A stretch of DNA of 64,000 nt from positions 17,129,501 to 17,193,500 of the forward strand of contig JALDNG010000022.1 of NCBI GenBank assembly GCA_024349245.1, given 5' to 3'. The notes beneath the pieces are model-generated. The model searched no databases and was not told the origin of the DNA. It worked only from the letters and a program-made list of their open reading frames with translations. A program made the position numbers and the translations under genes. Every line of letters starts with the position of its first letter. The stretch's first letter is position 1. Below, piece after piece: positions 36,701 through 50,100 of this stretch. The stretch is from Neodontobutis hainanensis (lineage: Eukaryota; Chordata; Actinopteri; Gobiiformes; Odontobutidae).

Positions 36701-39700
36701 CGTATGATACATTGGACCAGTCAACAGTAATAAAATTAAAACAATCAAAGTCCAGTCTTAAACAGAGAAAAAAATCATTGAGGGGTAAAATATTATTAAA
36801 GGAGGCAGAGTTAGGAGAATGTTTTATCATTTAAGAAAATATAGAAGTTTTTATCCAATCACAAGAAAAAAAAAAAATCAGTCTCAAGTTCTGAGACCTG
36901 AATGGTTGAGGTGTTTAAAAAGGGGTCTTAAAACTTAAGACCGGTCTCGGGGACTACATCATGTTTCTTTTGTATTCCTCAAAGAAAAAAAAAGGTAAAC
37001 GGCATTTCAAAGGTGAGACGCGGCAGGTTGGGTCCCTTATTAAAGTCAGGTCTTTATTCTTTGGTATAACTGCAATCTCAAACAATCTTGTTTGTCCTAT
37101 TTAAGTTAAGCATGCGAGGAACGAAAGGACAAACCAGTTTTGAAGAAACGGGTAAATAGTGGATACGGGCACTACATAAAATAAAACTTATTAAAGCATG
37201 TGGCTTTTGTTAGCCTAAAGCCACAACGTTCATGGTCATCATGGCCTCACGGCTGTCTTGCCTCTGTTACCACCTCCGAGTTTGAGGAATAGAAAGTGTA
37301 TTGGTGGTAGATTATGCAAATTAGCCATGTGCAGGTAGATTTAGATTTTACATCGCTTTGTTTTCGTCTGTTTCTTTTGTCTTGTTTTGTGCTGAGGCTT
37401 CTGTCCAAACATTATTTCACACTAGACACAATCATGTCTTGGTAGTATTTCCTATAAAAAAGATATTTGCACATATTTGCTCTCTTACTCCTGTCAGGAG
37501 CACTACAGCCAGAGACTCGATATTGATGACAAAATTTCTACAAATATCTCTAAAAGTAGCTTCAAAGAAACGTATATCTGCAGTGTATCCGGTCCTGCTC
37601 TGGAGCCTGAACAGCCGCAGGGCCCTGTAGTGTTGTTGGGTGGGTGCAGAAGGGGATTGCACCCGGGATGTCCCATAGGAATCACATAATCGGGAGAAGC
37701 TGTGAAAACGTTCAAGCCCTCTGAGAATTTCACCTGTCGCCCCCTGTGCTCCACGGACCAGCACCACCTCTGCTCGCGGTCTCAAAACCACACTGCGCCG
37801 TGACACGAGGGTTACACCATGTAAATTATCACGCTCAAGGGTGAAGGTGTTTTTCTTCTCAGCGCAGAGAGGGGGTGGAGGTGGTTTCTGCCTGTGATTT
37901 ACAGTTCTCTTCAGCCAATCTCTGTTTTTTTTTTTTTTTTTTTTAATAAATATATGCCGACAGGATATTTTAAGAGCTTCCACGTCAGACCTTTACCTCT
38001 GGAAGCCTTTTATCCTGATCACTCATGTGTCTACCCATCCATCTTCCTCAGGGAAGCTGTTTTTGTTGGTTGCAGTATATGTCAGACACTGTACTACAAA
38101 GGTATTTTCACATTTCCTCTGGGATTACAAGAAGGCCTGGTATTATTACAGCTCCTGTGATGCATTATTTTTTTTTGTTTTGGTTAGATTGACCTCCTGC
38201 AGTTCAAGTGAAATGACTGCCCTGATTCTTTTATAGTATAAACTGAAAAGCACACAACTCATTATTCACACTAAGGCACAACCATTATGTGATCTCAAAG
38301 CAAAATCAGTTTTATCAAGTCATGTCAAGTTATGACATTGACACATGAACGTAAAGCATGTTGTTTCTTCACTTTGAAAGATATAAATGAACATAAAGCC
38401 TCAAGAAGCAAACTGAAGAAAAAACTCACAATAACAATAAAAACTAATGTGACTCATAACTAGAAATCTTGGCTAGTAAAAATGTATTAAAAGCTTGATG
38501 TCTGACGGAATATACTTTAATTCAGTTTTAGCAAAGGCCACAAGGTACAAGAGGCTGCAACAATGTCATTTCTTATATTTGATGTTTTTACAGTATGTGG
38601 TGTGTGCTGTGTGAAGTCTTGCTGTTGACTGCAGGTTAAACGTGCTTTGCAGTGCATTGTAACATTTGTAGCTGTGCATGATGTGACAAAGCTCATCTCT
38701 AGAGAAGTCTGTCTTAAGAGACTGTACCATAGAGCAAAGCTTTTTTTTTAAGAATAAATGCATTTTTACTTGTAGCTCAGGATATTAGTAATTCATTTGA
38801 TATTGGAGGGCCTATTTTGAATTGTTCCTTTTGTACCCATTTAGACTTGTCTTTGTTTCAGGTGGTAGAGCGGTCGTCCTATAACTGCAATGGGTGATTG
38901 ATGTAAAGCACTTAGAGTACATAGTAGGTGAAAAAGCACTACATTAAATCATTTTACCATTTGCCATGATGCTCAAAAAGAGTAGGCTTTTTCCAATACC
39001 TCCCATTTCTCTCTTTTATATTGACTGTGCATTTATCCATACATACCTATATGTGCACTACATACAATAGAAATGTGTACACCCATGACACTAAACATGT
39101 GCATGTGCCAACGCATGCGTAAACTATACTGACGGAATATTACGTCAGTCAATGTTTATAATTAATCATGCCCACATACATTTGCACATGTATGAATACA
39201 CCCATGCAAACATCGACTTACAGACAGAAATAACCATGTGAATGTAATGGATTACAATTATACATACATGTACATATGCTTATACACATGTCTGCATACT
39301 CAACATATTATAGTTCCTTTATAGTATTCCCTCTTAGACTGGTTATAAGACATTCTCTTTGTAGATTATTTTAAAGTGTTCTACCCTTTAACTCCTCGTG
39401 CTACACATTTAAGTGGAACGAACACACTGTTTTTTTTAGATTCAGTTTATTCAGTTTGTTTCTTTTTACTATCTATTATTAGCCAACAGAGTACAGGTCT
39501 GCTACAGGCCCAAATTTAGCTCACAGACTCTTGACATGTACGTTGTATGTTTGTATTCTTGAGGATGTGTATATGAAAGGTCACTAAGCCACATCGTAGT
39601 GGGGCGTCCTTATATTTTCAGTCTGGAAAGAACCTCTTCTTTGCAAGGATAATGCTGCAGGACGTGAAACTTTGTGGCGATTTTAAAGCATGAGAAATGT

Positions 39701-42700
39701 ATAATTAATGGCAGAGTTTGTCAAAATGTTTGTTAGAGAGCGTGTTAGCAGTCTCTCGACGGACAGATAATATTTCTATACTTGCCACAGAGCGGAAGTA
39801 TTGTTAGTAACATCGTTAGTACCATCCAGCTGCTTTTCACCACCTCCGCCTGTCCAGCCTTTCAGCCAAGCAAGAGAAACAGGGAATAGTAAGTGAAAAG
39901 CGGGAGAGAAAGACTCACACATAGATAGAAATATATTGCATTTTATTCCACTTGCTCTAGGTGCTGCATGTGTTAAAGCCCCCAGTGAACCCAGTGTGTC
40001 AGTCTGTCGGTACATGGCCGGCGCGTCTCGCAAGCAGCCAACAGCAAAGGAATAAATCATGATCTTACAACAATGCGTCAGTTGACTTATTGCTGTTTCG
40101 TGACCGGAGGTGAACGGTACCACTGGTTTAAAAGGCCGAGCAGTGGTGTGGCACAGGGGCGGGAGCCAGCCGAGCGTGCAGCCTTGTCATAGGGCCGTAT
40201 AATAGGCCAGCATCGGGTCTTCCTCTAACTAGTCAGCTGGGAGGACCCCCCCCTCTCTCCTTCAACAGCCTCCATGTCTTTCATCTGCTGAGGCCCCCCA
40301 TCTTTTGAGGCCAGCCTCTGCCCTGCCTCTCGTCCAAACTCACACAGCCTGGCCCGAGCAGCGTCTGACAGCTACCCTCTCATCAGCCTGTCAGGCCTAT
40401 GCTAACAAGGAGCTATCCATCCACCGTGCCCTAGAGTGCCAGCTGTCTCTCTGTTTCCTGCCTTTTTCCTCTGTTGTTCCTCCCCGCTCTATTCCCGACT
40501 TCTCTGTCTCGCGTTCGCTCTATCTTAGTTAGTCTTCCTTGCTGACATTTTGTGTCCGTCTGGCTCTCACTCGCTGTGGGTATATTCCTCTCCTGTTCCT
40601 CGCTGGGTGTCTTGATGTGTCTTTCTGTTGTTGGATGTCTGCAGAAGTTTGGGACACCCTTCTCTCGTTTCACTCAATAGACACTTATCTCAGCCTTGTG
40701 CTGTGTCTTGTGTCTGGATTTCAGTATGTACCCCACGAGGACGCAATTATTTAAACATTCAGTGTGGGACCGTTCTTTTATTAGAGAAGAACTGTAATCA
40801 CATGAAGGGTATTGTAATATAAATAAATGAGGTTGCTATGTTGGGAACATTTTTTGTCTTCTGCAGCTTCAATAGAATATAACAAGCAACAGAAAGATTT
40901 TGATTTAACAATGTTTGCTATGACACAGCATGACACTGCACTTGCGGTCTATTAGCACACACATCTCATCAATCTCACTTGGAGCAGATATTAAATGCAT
41001 TCATAAAAGTATACCCTCTCTGCCTCGCCCCAAAAACAACAACAGTATAATGTTTAAGATTTAGCATCAGGGATAAGTGATGTTGATGTCTGTCTTGTTG
41101 ACTTGTCTGCGCCACCAAGTTGTCCATCGACTTAGAAAAAGAAATGTCACGCCAATCAATACATTGCACATTATATAATATTGGGATTTTGAGCCAGACC
41201 CCAGAATCAAGAAGTAATAATTTTTGTTCCATAGCCATTTAAAGTGGTGTAAGGTTTCCTGCTCATGGTGCCTCTATGAGCCACATTAGCCACATGTGCA
41301 AGGCTTGTATTGCTGCCTGCATCTGTTTGTGTCTTGTGCACTCACAGGTGTTGGTGCCTTCTGCCTTGTGTCTCTGAGCTGGAGTGTGCATGTGTAGGAG
41401 GCCAGCATCGTATCGTCCCGTGTGCCCTCTCCTTCTCTCTCGATGCCACCTACTTGTTTGTGGCACACCTGCACAGTGCCAGGCCTGACACTGGCATTTG
41501 TCAACAGAGGCCGAGCAGACTGTGGGTAATTGGTGACTCGTACTGTGTTGAGGAAGGCCAACACGGAGCTGAACCAACCAGAGGAACGATGTGTAGAGGT
41601 GGAAAACGGACAGACGGAGAGCCAGAGGCCAGGAGGAAAACAGAATCACAGATGAAGAATTGAGATTTAAATGAGGAGAGAGAATGAATCGAGAGGACTG
41701 AGTGGGTAGGGAGAAGGATGGAAGGTAAGTAGCTGAGTGTTTGAGTCTGGGCTGAAGAGGTCAAGAGCCAGGAGTCTGTTGATATAAGTCCATTTAAACT
41801 GAGTCACTTCTGTCATGCTCAGCACTGATGCTATATAATTTAATTTGGGCAATAAATGACAAAAAAACAAGGGATGTTACTGCAGATGATTACACAGATG
41901 ATTTTTATTCAGTCTGTGGGAAGTGGCAGTCTTGATATATCATCTGTATTTAAAGTCAGGACAGCTTTTACCATCATGGTCTTCAGTAAAAAGATGCTGT
42001 GGTGGAAGTTTGGACGTGTGTGAAATAACTACCATGACTAGAATGTAGAGTATGTAGTGTTCGTTAAAGTTATGATGAAAGTAGACTCTTACATCCATGT
42101 TAGCTCACTAAATCTCTGGACAGTTGAGTGTATTGTAAATAATACTTCACAGTTTCACAGTAAAAAAAAATCTGAAGCTGATGCAACTGTCAAAGAGAAA
42201 ACAATTTGTGGATTATTCTGTGAGAAAATCTTAAGTATACAGTAAAACTAAATGAATTTAAACAAAACTATGAATTTAGATTTAGATCCAAGCCTTTTTC
42301 TGGCTAGACTTGTCTGTCTCTTAACTTCACGACTTGTTGAGTAGAAATATAATTTATTCATTTTGCTTTCTCTGAGAATAACACTGAGGTATTCTGCTGC
42401 AAATACTTTTCTTTTAGCTTTTTTGGCAAAATTGAAATAATTTGTATAAGTTCCGGACAACAGATTTAACCTTTTTTCTAGAACCTTTTCTTTTAAAAAA
42501 TAAATTAACACTTTAGTACTTTATTATTTTACCTCTTCACTGCAGCATCGTTGAGCAGATCTCGGGACTTGTGTTCGTGTGGACGCTGTCTCGGCTACAG
42601 CGCACTAAAAAAAGCTCTCAGGGCAGAACCAAAGACCTTGACTGCTTTTTGAAGCAGGCTGTCGCTGTATAATCGGTTAGCTGCTCTCAGAGGAAGGGGC

Positions 42701-44108
42701 AGCACACAGGCGCTCTGTGCGAGAGGCAGGCAGCCGCTCATTACTGGGCAGAGCCTTGGTCCCCGAGGACTGGACCCAGCACCTAATCCTGTATTTGTTC
42801 TTGGGGACTGTATCTGTGATTCTCCATTGAATGGAATATTAAGCACCCAGGTCTTTTGTGGAGCGTGTAAGCCATTTGGCTCCACTCATCTATTATTTAT
42901 CAGCCTGGCAAATATTTTATCAGCCTTAGCCTCTCATGACCCACTCTTATGTGATGCCCCCCTCTAAATGAAGAAAAAAGGGCGTGCGATTTCTCTTTTT
43001 CCAATTTATCTTCCTTTTACTTTTTGCCTCATTTGTTATAAACCTGAACAAGGACAGAGGGATTTGTATTAAGTTGAAATGGATAATGAAATATGTGAAC
43101 AATTTCTCTGGAGTTAGCCTCTAAGTTACTTATCTCCGGCAGTCTGCCACCTTCGTCACTTTGTAGATAGCGAATAAAAGAAAACAGTAATGTGGATTTA
43201 GTTTATGAATCATTATCTTAGTTTCAGTGAGCCCCCTCCTCAGCGAGCCAGCTCCCCCGAGCCAGCCACCCAGCCCGGGAAGACGAGAAGCAGAGAGAAA
43301 GACTCCTGTTTTGCCTTTCAACCTGCGAGTAAATCATGCCAGTCGGGGGGCTCACCTTGAGGCCTGGTGGAGATAATTGGAGTTGGTTAGCGCAGTGTTC
43401 TGTGCCATTACCTCCTGGTACCAGAGAATGGCTGAGGCTTGTCTTTGCACTCCCAGAGGAGGGATACACTCGCCTGTTGGATCTCCACCTTCAGTGTGAG
43501 CGTGCACGTGTGACAGGTGCGCGTATGCATGCATGTATATGAGCACAGACAGAGCGCTGACCTCTCTTCATCACACTTTAATGGCCCCTTGCCGTCATCG
43601 CTTTCTAAAAAGAGGAAGCTGTGATGGTTTTTTTAACTGGGCTTTTTTTCACCAAGTGCTACAATTTCACACATTAATATTCATAAGATTGATTTATTTT
43701 GAGAATTAAAAAAAAACAAACAGTTTGCCGGGGAATTAATCCTGACAGGAGCGTGGCATTGTTGTGTTTTATTTGAAGATGGCGATAAGGAGGAATATGC
43801 ATATGCAGATCCACAGAGCAAGACACCAATTAAATCTTGATTAAGTCCTAACTATTGTGGGACTGGCTGTTTGGGAGACAATAAAAAAAAAGATCATTGG
43901 CTTTTTGCAGCTGAAATGAAAAATGAAAAGGCAAACGGCAGACTTTGTTCTAAGGGTTTTAGATGTCCGACTTGATGTTTGCCTGAGGAGGGGTCTCTGT
44001 TTCGCTTTTCTGTGGCAGCGGTGGTTTTCAGCTGCCAAGCCTGGCCTGCATTTGGCCGGTCAATTGTGACAGTGAGCAGGGGGTCTCCTGGTGTTTTATT
44101 TTTTTCTT

Positions 44109-44145
<37 letters not shown>

Positions 44146-47100
44146 ATAGCGTGTGTGTCCGCTTCACACATCGACTGCTGCTCCGAGTCCCGGCGGTATT
44201 GGCCTAGCCCGCAGTCTCTCTTGGCTAACTCATGTTTCATTCTTTGGCAATTTGCCCTAATGAAGTCCCGCAGGAGCCCCTCAGACCTCTGTTCTCTTTC
44301 CATATTTAATCATGTTATTTTAATCTGGGGGATGAGCTAACGCCTCTTTCTCCTGCTGCGGAGCGGGCCATTACTGTAGCTGTGTTTTCATGAGACGGGA
44401 TGTCAAAAGGGGGGACGCTGCCTTTAAGACAATGGGAGACGATCTCTTTAATTTTATGTGTTATGTTGGTTTGACAACGTTGTGAGCTCCCTTCAAACCA
44501 AATGTCGCCTCTATGTGATGGCTTCTCATTATTTGTTAAAAAAAGAGGTTAATTATTCCATATTTCCCCTCTTTAATTTCTTAGTCATAGCAGTTGGGAT
44601 AATTTAGATTTTTATGGGCGCTGACAGTACACTTTGGGGCTCCTTTTGTTGTTTGGCACCAGGTTGCTGCACAAATATGTCTTGAATTGTATGAACGCAG
44701 CAGACCCTGGGGTTGTTTTTTGTCACGTTTTTTTTGTACAATTTATCATCTGAGTTTCCAAGTTCCCACGTGGAGTGCGTTGACCTACAGCGGCTAAGTC
44801 AGAACACGTTGCAAAGAAGCAGTTGTTTTTACGTTGTCTCATCAATCCTCTCCTCCTCCGCTGCGTTTACTGTCATGAAGTTAAAGACGGGCTGCTGTCA
44901 ACCGGTTGGTCTCCAGCTTTCTCCCGCGCTTCTTCTCTTCTTCTCCCCAACAATAGCTTGCAGAGTGTGCATTCATCACAACAGCGCTGCATGTGTCAGT
45001 CAGTACAATAAGGCTTTCCGGTGAGGGCTTTTGTTTGTGAGAAAGATTAAAGACTTAAGACGAAGAACTCAAACACTCCAATGACTCCTAAAGTGAAGCC
45101 GTCAAAACTGCAACTAGCTAAAATGATTGATATTATGAGAAAAATGGGAGTAGAAAATATGTCTTTATGGTTGTCTTAAAACTTTGGATGTGAGATGAAG
45201 AAATGCCAGGCTATAACAATCTGATTTGAGCTTTTCTTTTATTTCAAATGAACCCAGTATTGGTTTCACTTCACATCTAACTTTATAGTTCCATGTTGAA
45301 GTTGAAGGCAGAGAAACCATCATCATCTCGTCTAATTTCTCTGACTTTTACGTTAAAAGTGTCTAAAGACAGTCTAAAGTGCTCGATAACGATGCTTGAA
45401 TGGGAACAGACTGTTGGTATCTTCTCACATCTTCACGTTTATTGCTCTGTGCTGTTGAAGTTGTTTTGTCTGTAGTTGACTGCCTTTGTCCAAGATTAAA
45501 GATTCAAAATGAAACTGTCAACATCTCATCTAATTCCATTTACTCGTATATCGAAAGCGTCAATGCAACAGGCCAAAATGCTTTATCACAAGAACAATGC
45601 TTGAGTGAAAATGTGTCTTCAGACTTTAGATTTGATTTTTTTATTTCAAAATAGCTCAAAAAACAGTGAAAAAAAATCTTATGCTGTATGTCAAGCTTTC
45701 TTCAGGTTTAAGTTTTGTTTCTATTTGTAGTTAACAAACTCCAAAATTACAATGAAATTTAACACATCTGAGACTTGAAAGTGAATGTGTCAAAATGGCA
45801 ACAAGCTAACTTATATTTAATACTTGATATTACAATTACAATAAAATATGGCTTCAAGGTTATCTTTAGATACATAAAAATACAAATGCTATCACTGCAA
45901 CAGACCATACTAGTTATTCAGTATATATAGTTACATTACAAGAACAATGCCCAGGTAAAAAATCAGGTTGTCTTTAAATGGAAAAACCGAATGAACCCAC
46001 ACCATTAATCCATCATCATGGTCATCATGGTTTCTTGTTTTGCATTTTTAAAAGTTTTCTCAAGTATCCCCAGTGAAAGCATCAAATTAACAGGCCTTTC
46101 TTTATGGAAATATGACTTTGAGGTTGTTTTTTAAGTTTCAAGAAGACGCAGTAACATAGTTATTGCCTATAGTTAACTGCCTATATCCAAGAATTAAGAC
46201 TTGAAGTATAATCATCAAAATCAACCAAAAATGTAAATACAGTTCTAAAGCTTTCTGTAGACAACAGGAAGTGGCAAAATATAACACTGTTTCTTTTTAT
46301 TTTATTTCTGGACACATAAAAGAGGCTTTACTTCACTAAGTTTGTGTTGCATGAAAGTTTTCTGAAGTTTGTCTTGTTTTCTGTTGCTGTAGTTAACTGC
46401 CTGTGTCCACGGTGCCGCTGCCCTCCTCTTCCCGATGTACTGGCAGCACATCTTCATCCCCGTGCTGCCCCCGCATCTTCTGGACTACTGCTGGTAAGGG
46501 CTGACCACCTCTGAAACTCACACTCGGATCATAATAAATGTTTACTCTCGCTCTGGTGCTTCCTCCTTGTCTCCTCTGTCTTGTTTCACGGCCACACACC
46601 TGACACACACACACACACAAACACACACAAACAGACGCTCGGCGCTGCGTGTCGTGGTCATGCACCGAGCCGTGCCTTCAAACCCCCAGTGTTAAAGTGC
46701 AGACAGACATGTTCACACGTTGTCCTGCTCTGTTCTGTGACTTGTTCTCACGAATCTGCTCAGAAGGAGTCTTTTTTTTTTTTTTTTTCATCCTGTGTGG
46801 CCCTTCAACATAATGAACAGCATGGATCACCTCGCTCCATATTTCATGGCCGCACTAGCGCTCATATCATCTGGGCCCTCTTTGGGGTTTATTACCAACC
46901 GATCCAGAGCAAATCCAACAAATGTGAATGGGCTTGATTTAAAGGGAATGAAGAACAGGAGGAACAGATCTACATAGGCCTAGTTTGACAGATTTCAACT
47001 ACATGGGCTTCAATATTCCTATTTTACTGAACTCTTCTACTACACTGCTGGTACTGTACTTGTCTCAACAGGGGGCAAGTAGAAATCTTCATTCATTAGA

Positions 47101-50100
47101 ACAGAACCTACATGTAACTAGGATTTGAGTCTAAGAAACATTGGACTCCATCATTAAACACTGTAACCATTTACAACACAGATGACTTCATTCTTAAGAC
47201 TTTCAGCTGTTTTATTTCTGGAATTATTCAAATTTGAAGCAATCCATTTGTCTTTAAGATGAAAGAAATTGTAATTTGTACTTTTTGCACTTTTTTGTCT
47301 ACAGGTCAAATTAGATTAGTTCCCAGCTAAACTACACTGCACAGCTTTTCTTTGTGTTTTTGTGATTCACTAATACAAATCAACTGCAAATCCTAGAAAA
47401 TCTGTTGTATAACTTTATCTCTAATGTTTTCTCTTCTGATCTTCAGGCTTAATTATGTGCTTTTTATGTGCTGACATCACAGCCACACTGGTGCAGTCCT
47501 ATTTATAAATACCGATGCCTACTTTCGAGCTTAAATACAAGTGTATTGTTCCCAGGATTTATATTTTACCCTCAAAAAAAACAGAATGTGAATCATGTAG
47601 GAGATCTCTCGCCCTTTTCCACAGAGATCTAAATCCACCCAGAAACATGTGACCCAGGCCGTCTCCACATGAGTCCTCAGATCTGATCTCAGAGCACGTG
47701 AGATCACTCTGAGAAGTCTGGAAGGGGCCTGTATATTACTAAATCTGCTGAAATATCAAACATTGTTATCGCCATCACTCCCACTTCTTTGATTTATATT
47801 TTCTTTTTTATAATAGATCCTTTTTCTCACTGAATGGCAGGTGTCCTATTAAGATAATTGCAATGTTATCGGGGACTTTGTAGTGGTTCATGACTCTCTC
47901 TAATGGTATGATGTCTGATGTCTTGATAATACAACACACAGACATACCACAAATTTTAGTAAATCAATGGCATACAGTCCCTTTAAGTTAGAGTTTGGAT
48001 GCAAAATCTTGTGTTTTATGGTTTAATTTTTACAGTGTGCTTAATATTATACTTATACTTGTTTCTCTTACATAATGGATCATAATTCTTCCTCCACTGC
48101 TGCATTTTTCAACATATTTTGAAAACGCAGCATGATGAAGTCAGCACATGTGTCCCCCAAAGCTGCTATGATACAGTGCTTTAGCATAAGGCATGCATCA
48201 GCTTCAAGAGACTATTCATCATTGACGGCAAAATGTGATTTCCAACACTCTGTGAAGACTCACCGTTATCTTATTCAATCACAGCCGTGTTCCCAGCGTA
48301 CTGATTAAATAACCATATTGTATTAGCTGCTCTACCAAATGTGGCTGCCTCTGTGTGTGTGTGTGTGTGTGTGTTAATGTTAGCAGAAGTGTGCAGAGCA
48401 TTGTGAATCCATAACTTGATGAAGATATGAGGCAGAGCTACAGGCCTGCTCTTTTGCAAAGTTGATTATAAGGTAGTGGAGTCTGAATCCAAACGTATGT
48501 ATCTGCAAACCTCATCATCTGCTAGAGCTTCTGTTTAGTTACTCTGCATAAAAACTGTACTCTGCCAGATATTCTGGCTCCATAGAACACATCCACTAAT
48601 ATTTATCCTATTTTAATGGAGTTCTTGGGGAAATCCTTTTTGTGGAGTCAGCAGGAATTGCCTTACATCTAACGTTAATTGCCTTTATGTAACTTGTGAA
48701 TGATAATTGGTGCAGCTTTGCTCCCTCTCATTGTTATGGCTTGTGCAGCCAAATTACATTAAAACTATCCTGGGATTATTACCAATTTATTTAATCTGCT
48801 GCTTTAACATTGTTTTTAAGGAGACTTAAAACAAAAGCACTGTGCACATTGTTCTTTTAGGTTTTAATGACGAGGCCTTTACCTAAATACATTTTGTTAG
48901 TGATTCACTTAAAGACTATAATAAACCCTTGGGGCATTTGGTGTACTGGGATTCCTATACAGTCAGTGATAACAGAAAAACCCTTCTATGTACGGTTTAC
49001 TCTTCTGCATCTTTAGCCTTTAGCTATCTGACTTTGACAATTAAGTTTGAGTGTTTTTCTTTCCGTCCACAGTGCTCCGATGCCATACTTTGTTGGAGTT
49101 CATCTCAGTCTGCTCGAGGTATGTAAATAACCCATCAATATGCATGTGCTCTAAAGGAATGGAAATGTTACCATATAACAATACATCATATGTAACTGTA
49201 AATTTATGTATACAGGCCTTGTCCAAACTCAAAATGAGAAAAGTTATGCGTTTGTCGAACAATTTGCATAATACATTGTCTTATTATTTTGCATTTCCTG
49301 TGAGTCTCATTGTAAGAAACATTGCTGTGTATATTTTCACACTTGTTCTTAGCATAAACCACCTGCTAATGTTGCACCTGCTTTGGCATAATACCATCTT
49401 AATTTAAGTGTAAAATGTAAAAAAAAATATATAAAAAAAGGAAATTTTTGACACCGTTAAAACAATGCATCCAAACATAGACAGAATGCTTTTTCCTCTT
49501 TATCTATCTCTCCGTTACTCGAGCACAAGTTCAAAAGACGGCAAGAGAAAAGGCAAAAAAAAAAAAAAGCATCTGGAAACAAAGAGCTTCTCCACTTCAT
49601 TGTTGTAAACCCTTGTGTTGGTCGGGGGCAAGCCGTCACCAGGGCCTGCTGTTGTGTGTGAATGCATGTCGCCGGCGTGCACTTTTGCACCGGCAGACGT
49701 GCGCGACTTTGTAATTGGCGGCGGATGCATATTGTAATTTTCCGAGTGTGTGTTTTATGCGTGCGTGTGATATTTGTCTGACAGTCGCGGCAGTGGCAGT
49801 ATTTATCACACTCTGCATCCGTGACAGACCCCCTTTTCCGCCACTACATAATTAGTCCAGATCAGCATGTGAGCCTCCACTGCACAGGCTGTCAGAGAAG
49901 TGACAAACTAAAAATTCACACACTATGCTTCCTCTCACCCCCCACCCCCCCCCCCACCCCACACCTGCCTGCATCCTGCACCACACTGAAATAATTGTTA
50001 AATTTGTCGCCATCAGGATGCACACAGCACACAGCATCACCGCGTTGTTGTTGATGCATGAGTTTCTTTTTTCTTTTTTTTTTTTTTGGTGCTGCGCAAT

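Larger units (their letters stand above)
35442..46392 (+). other. large intron (11 kb) with SINE remnants and a decoy-acceptor array
   Basis: Contains a SINE remnant near 38860-38960, a 22-nt palindrome at 39128-39149, candidate conserved stretches near 43690-43960 and 44165-44340, a (GT)n tract at 44115-44142 and the degenerate array at 45040-46410. Open frames of up to 183 codons (37432-37983, minus strand) show no protein-family signature. No DENN exon was found inside. Confidence 0.8.
46494..49072 (+). other. intron (2.6 kb)
   Basis: Contains a broken (CA)n tract at about 46603-46631, a (TG)n tract at 48352-48374 and a candidate conserved stretch near 48590-48790. No exon was seen. Confidence 0.85.

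Noticed and set aside
37432..37983. 183-codon minus-strand open frame
   Set aside because: Starts in an A-rich run (poly-Lys), has a proline run from simple sequence, and no recognisable domain or splice signals.
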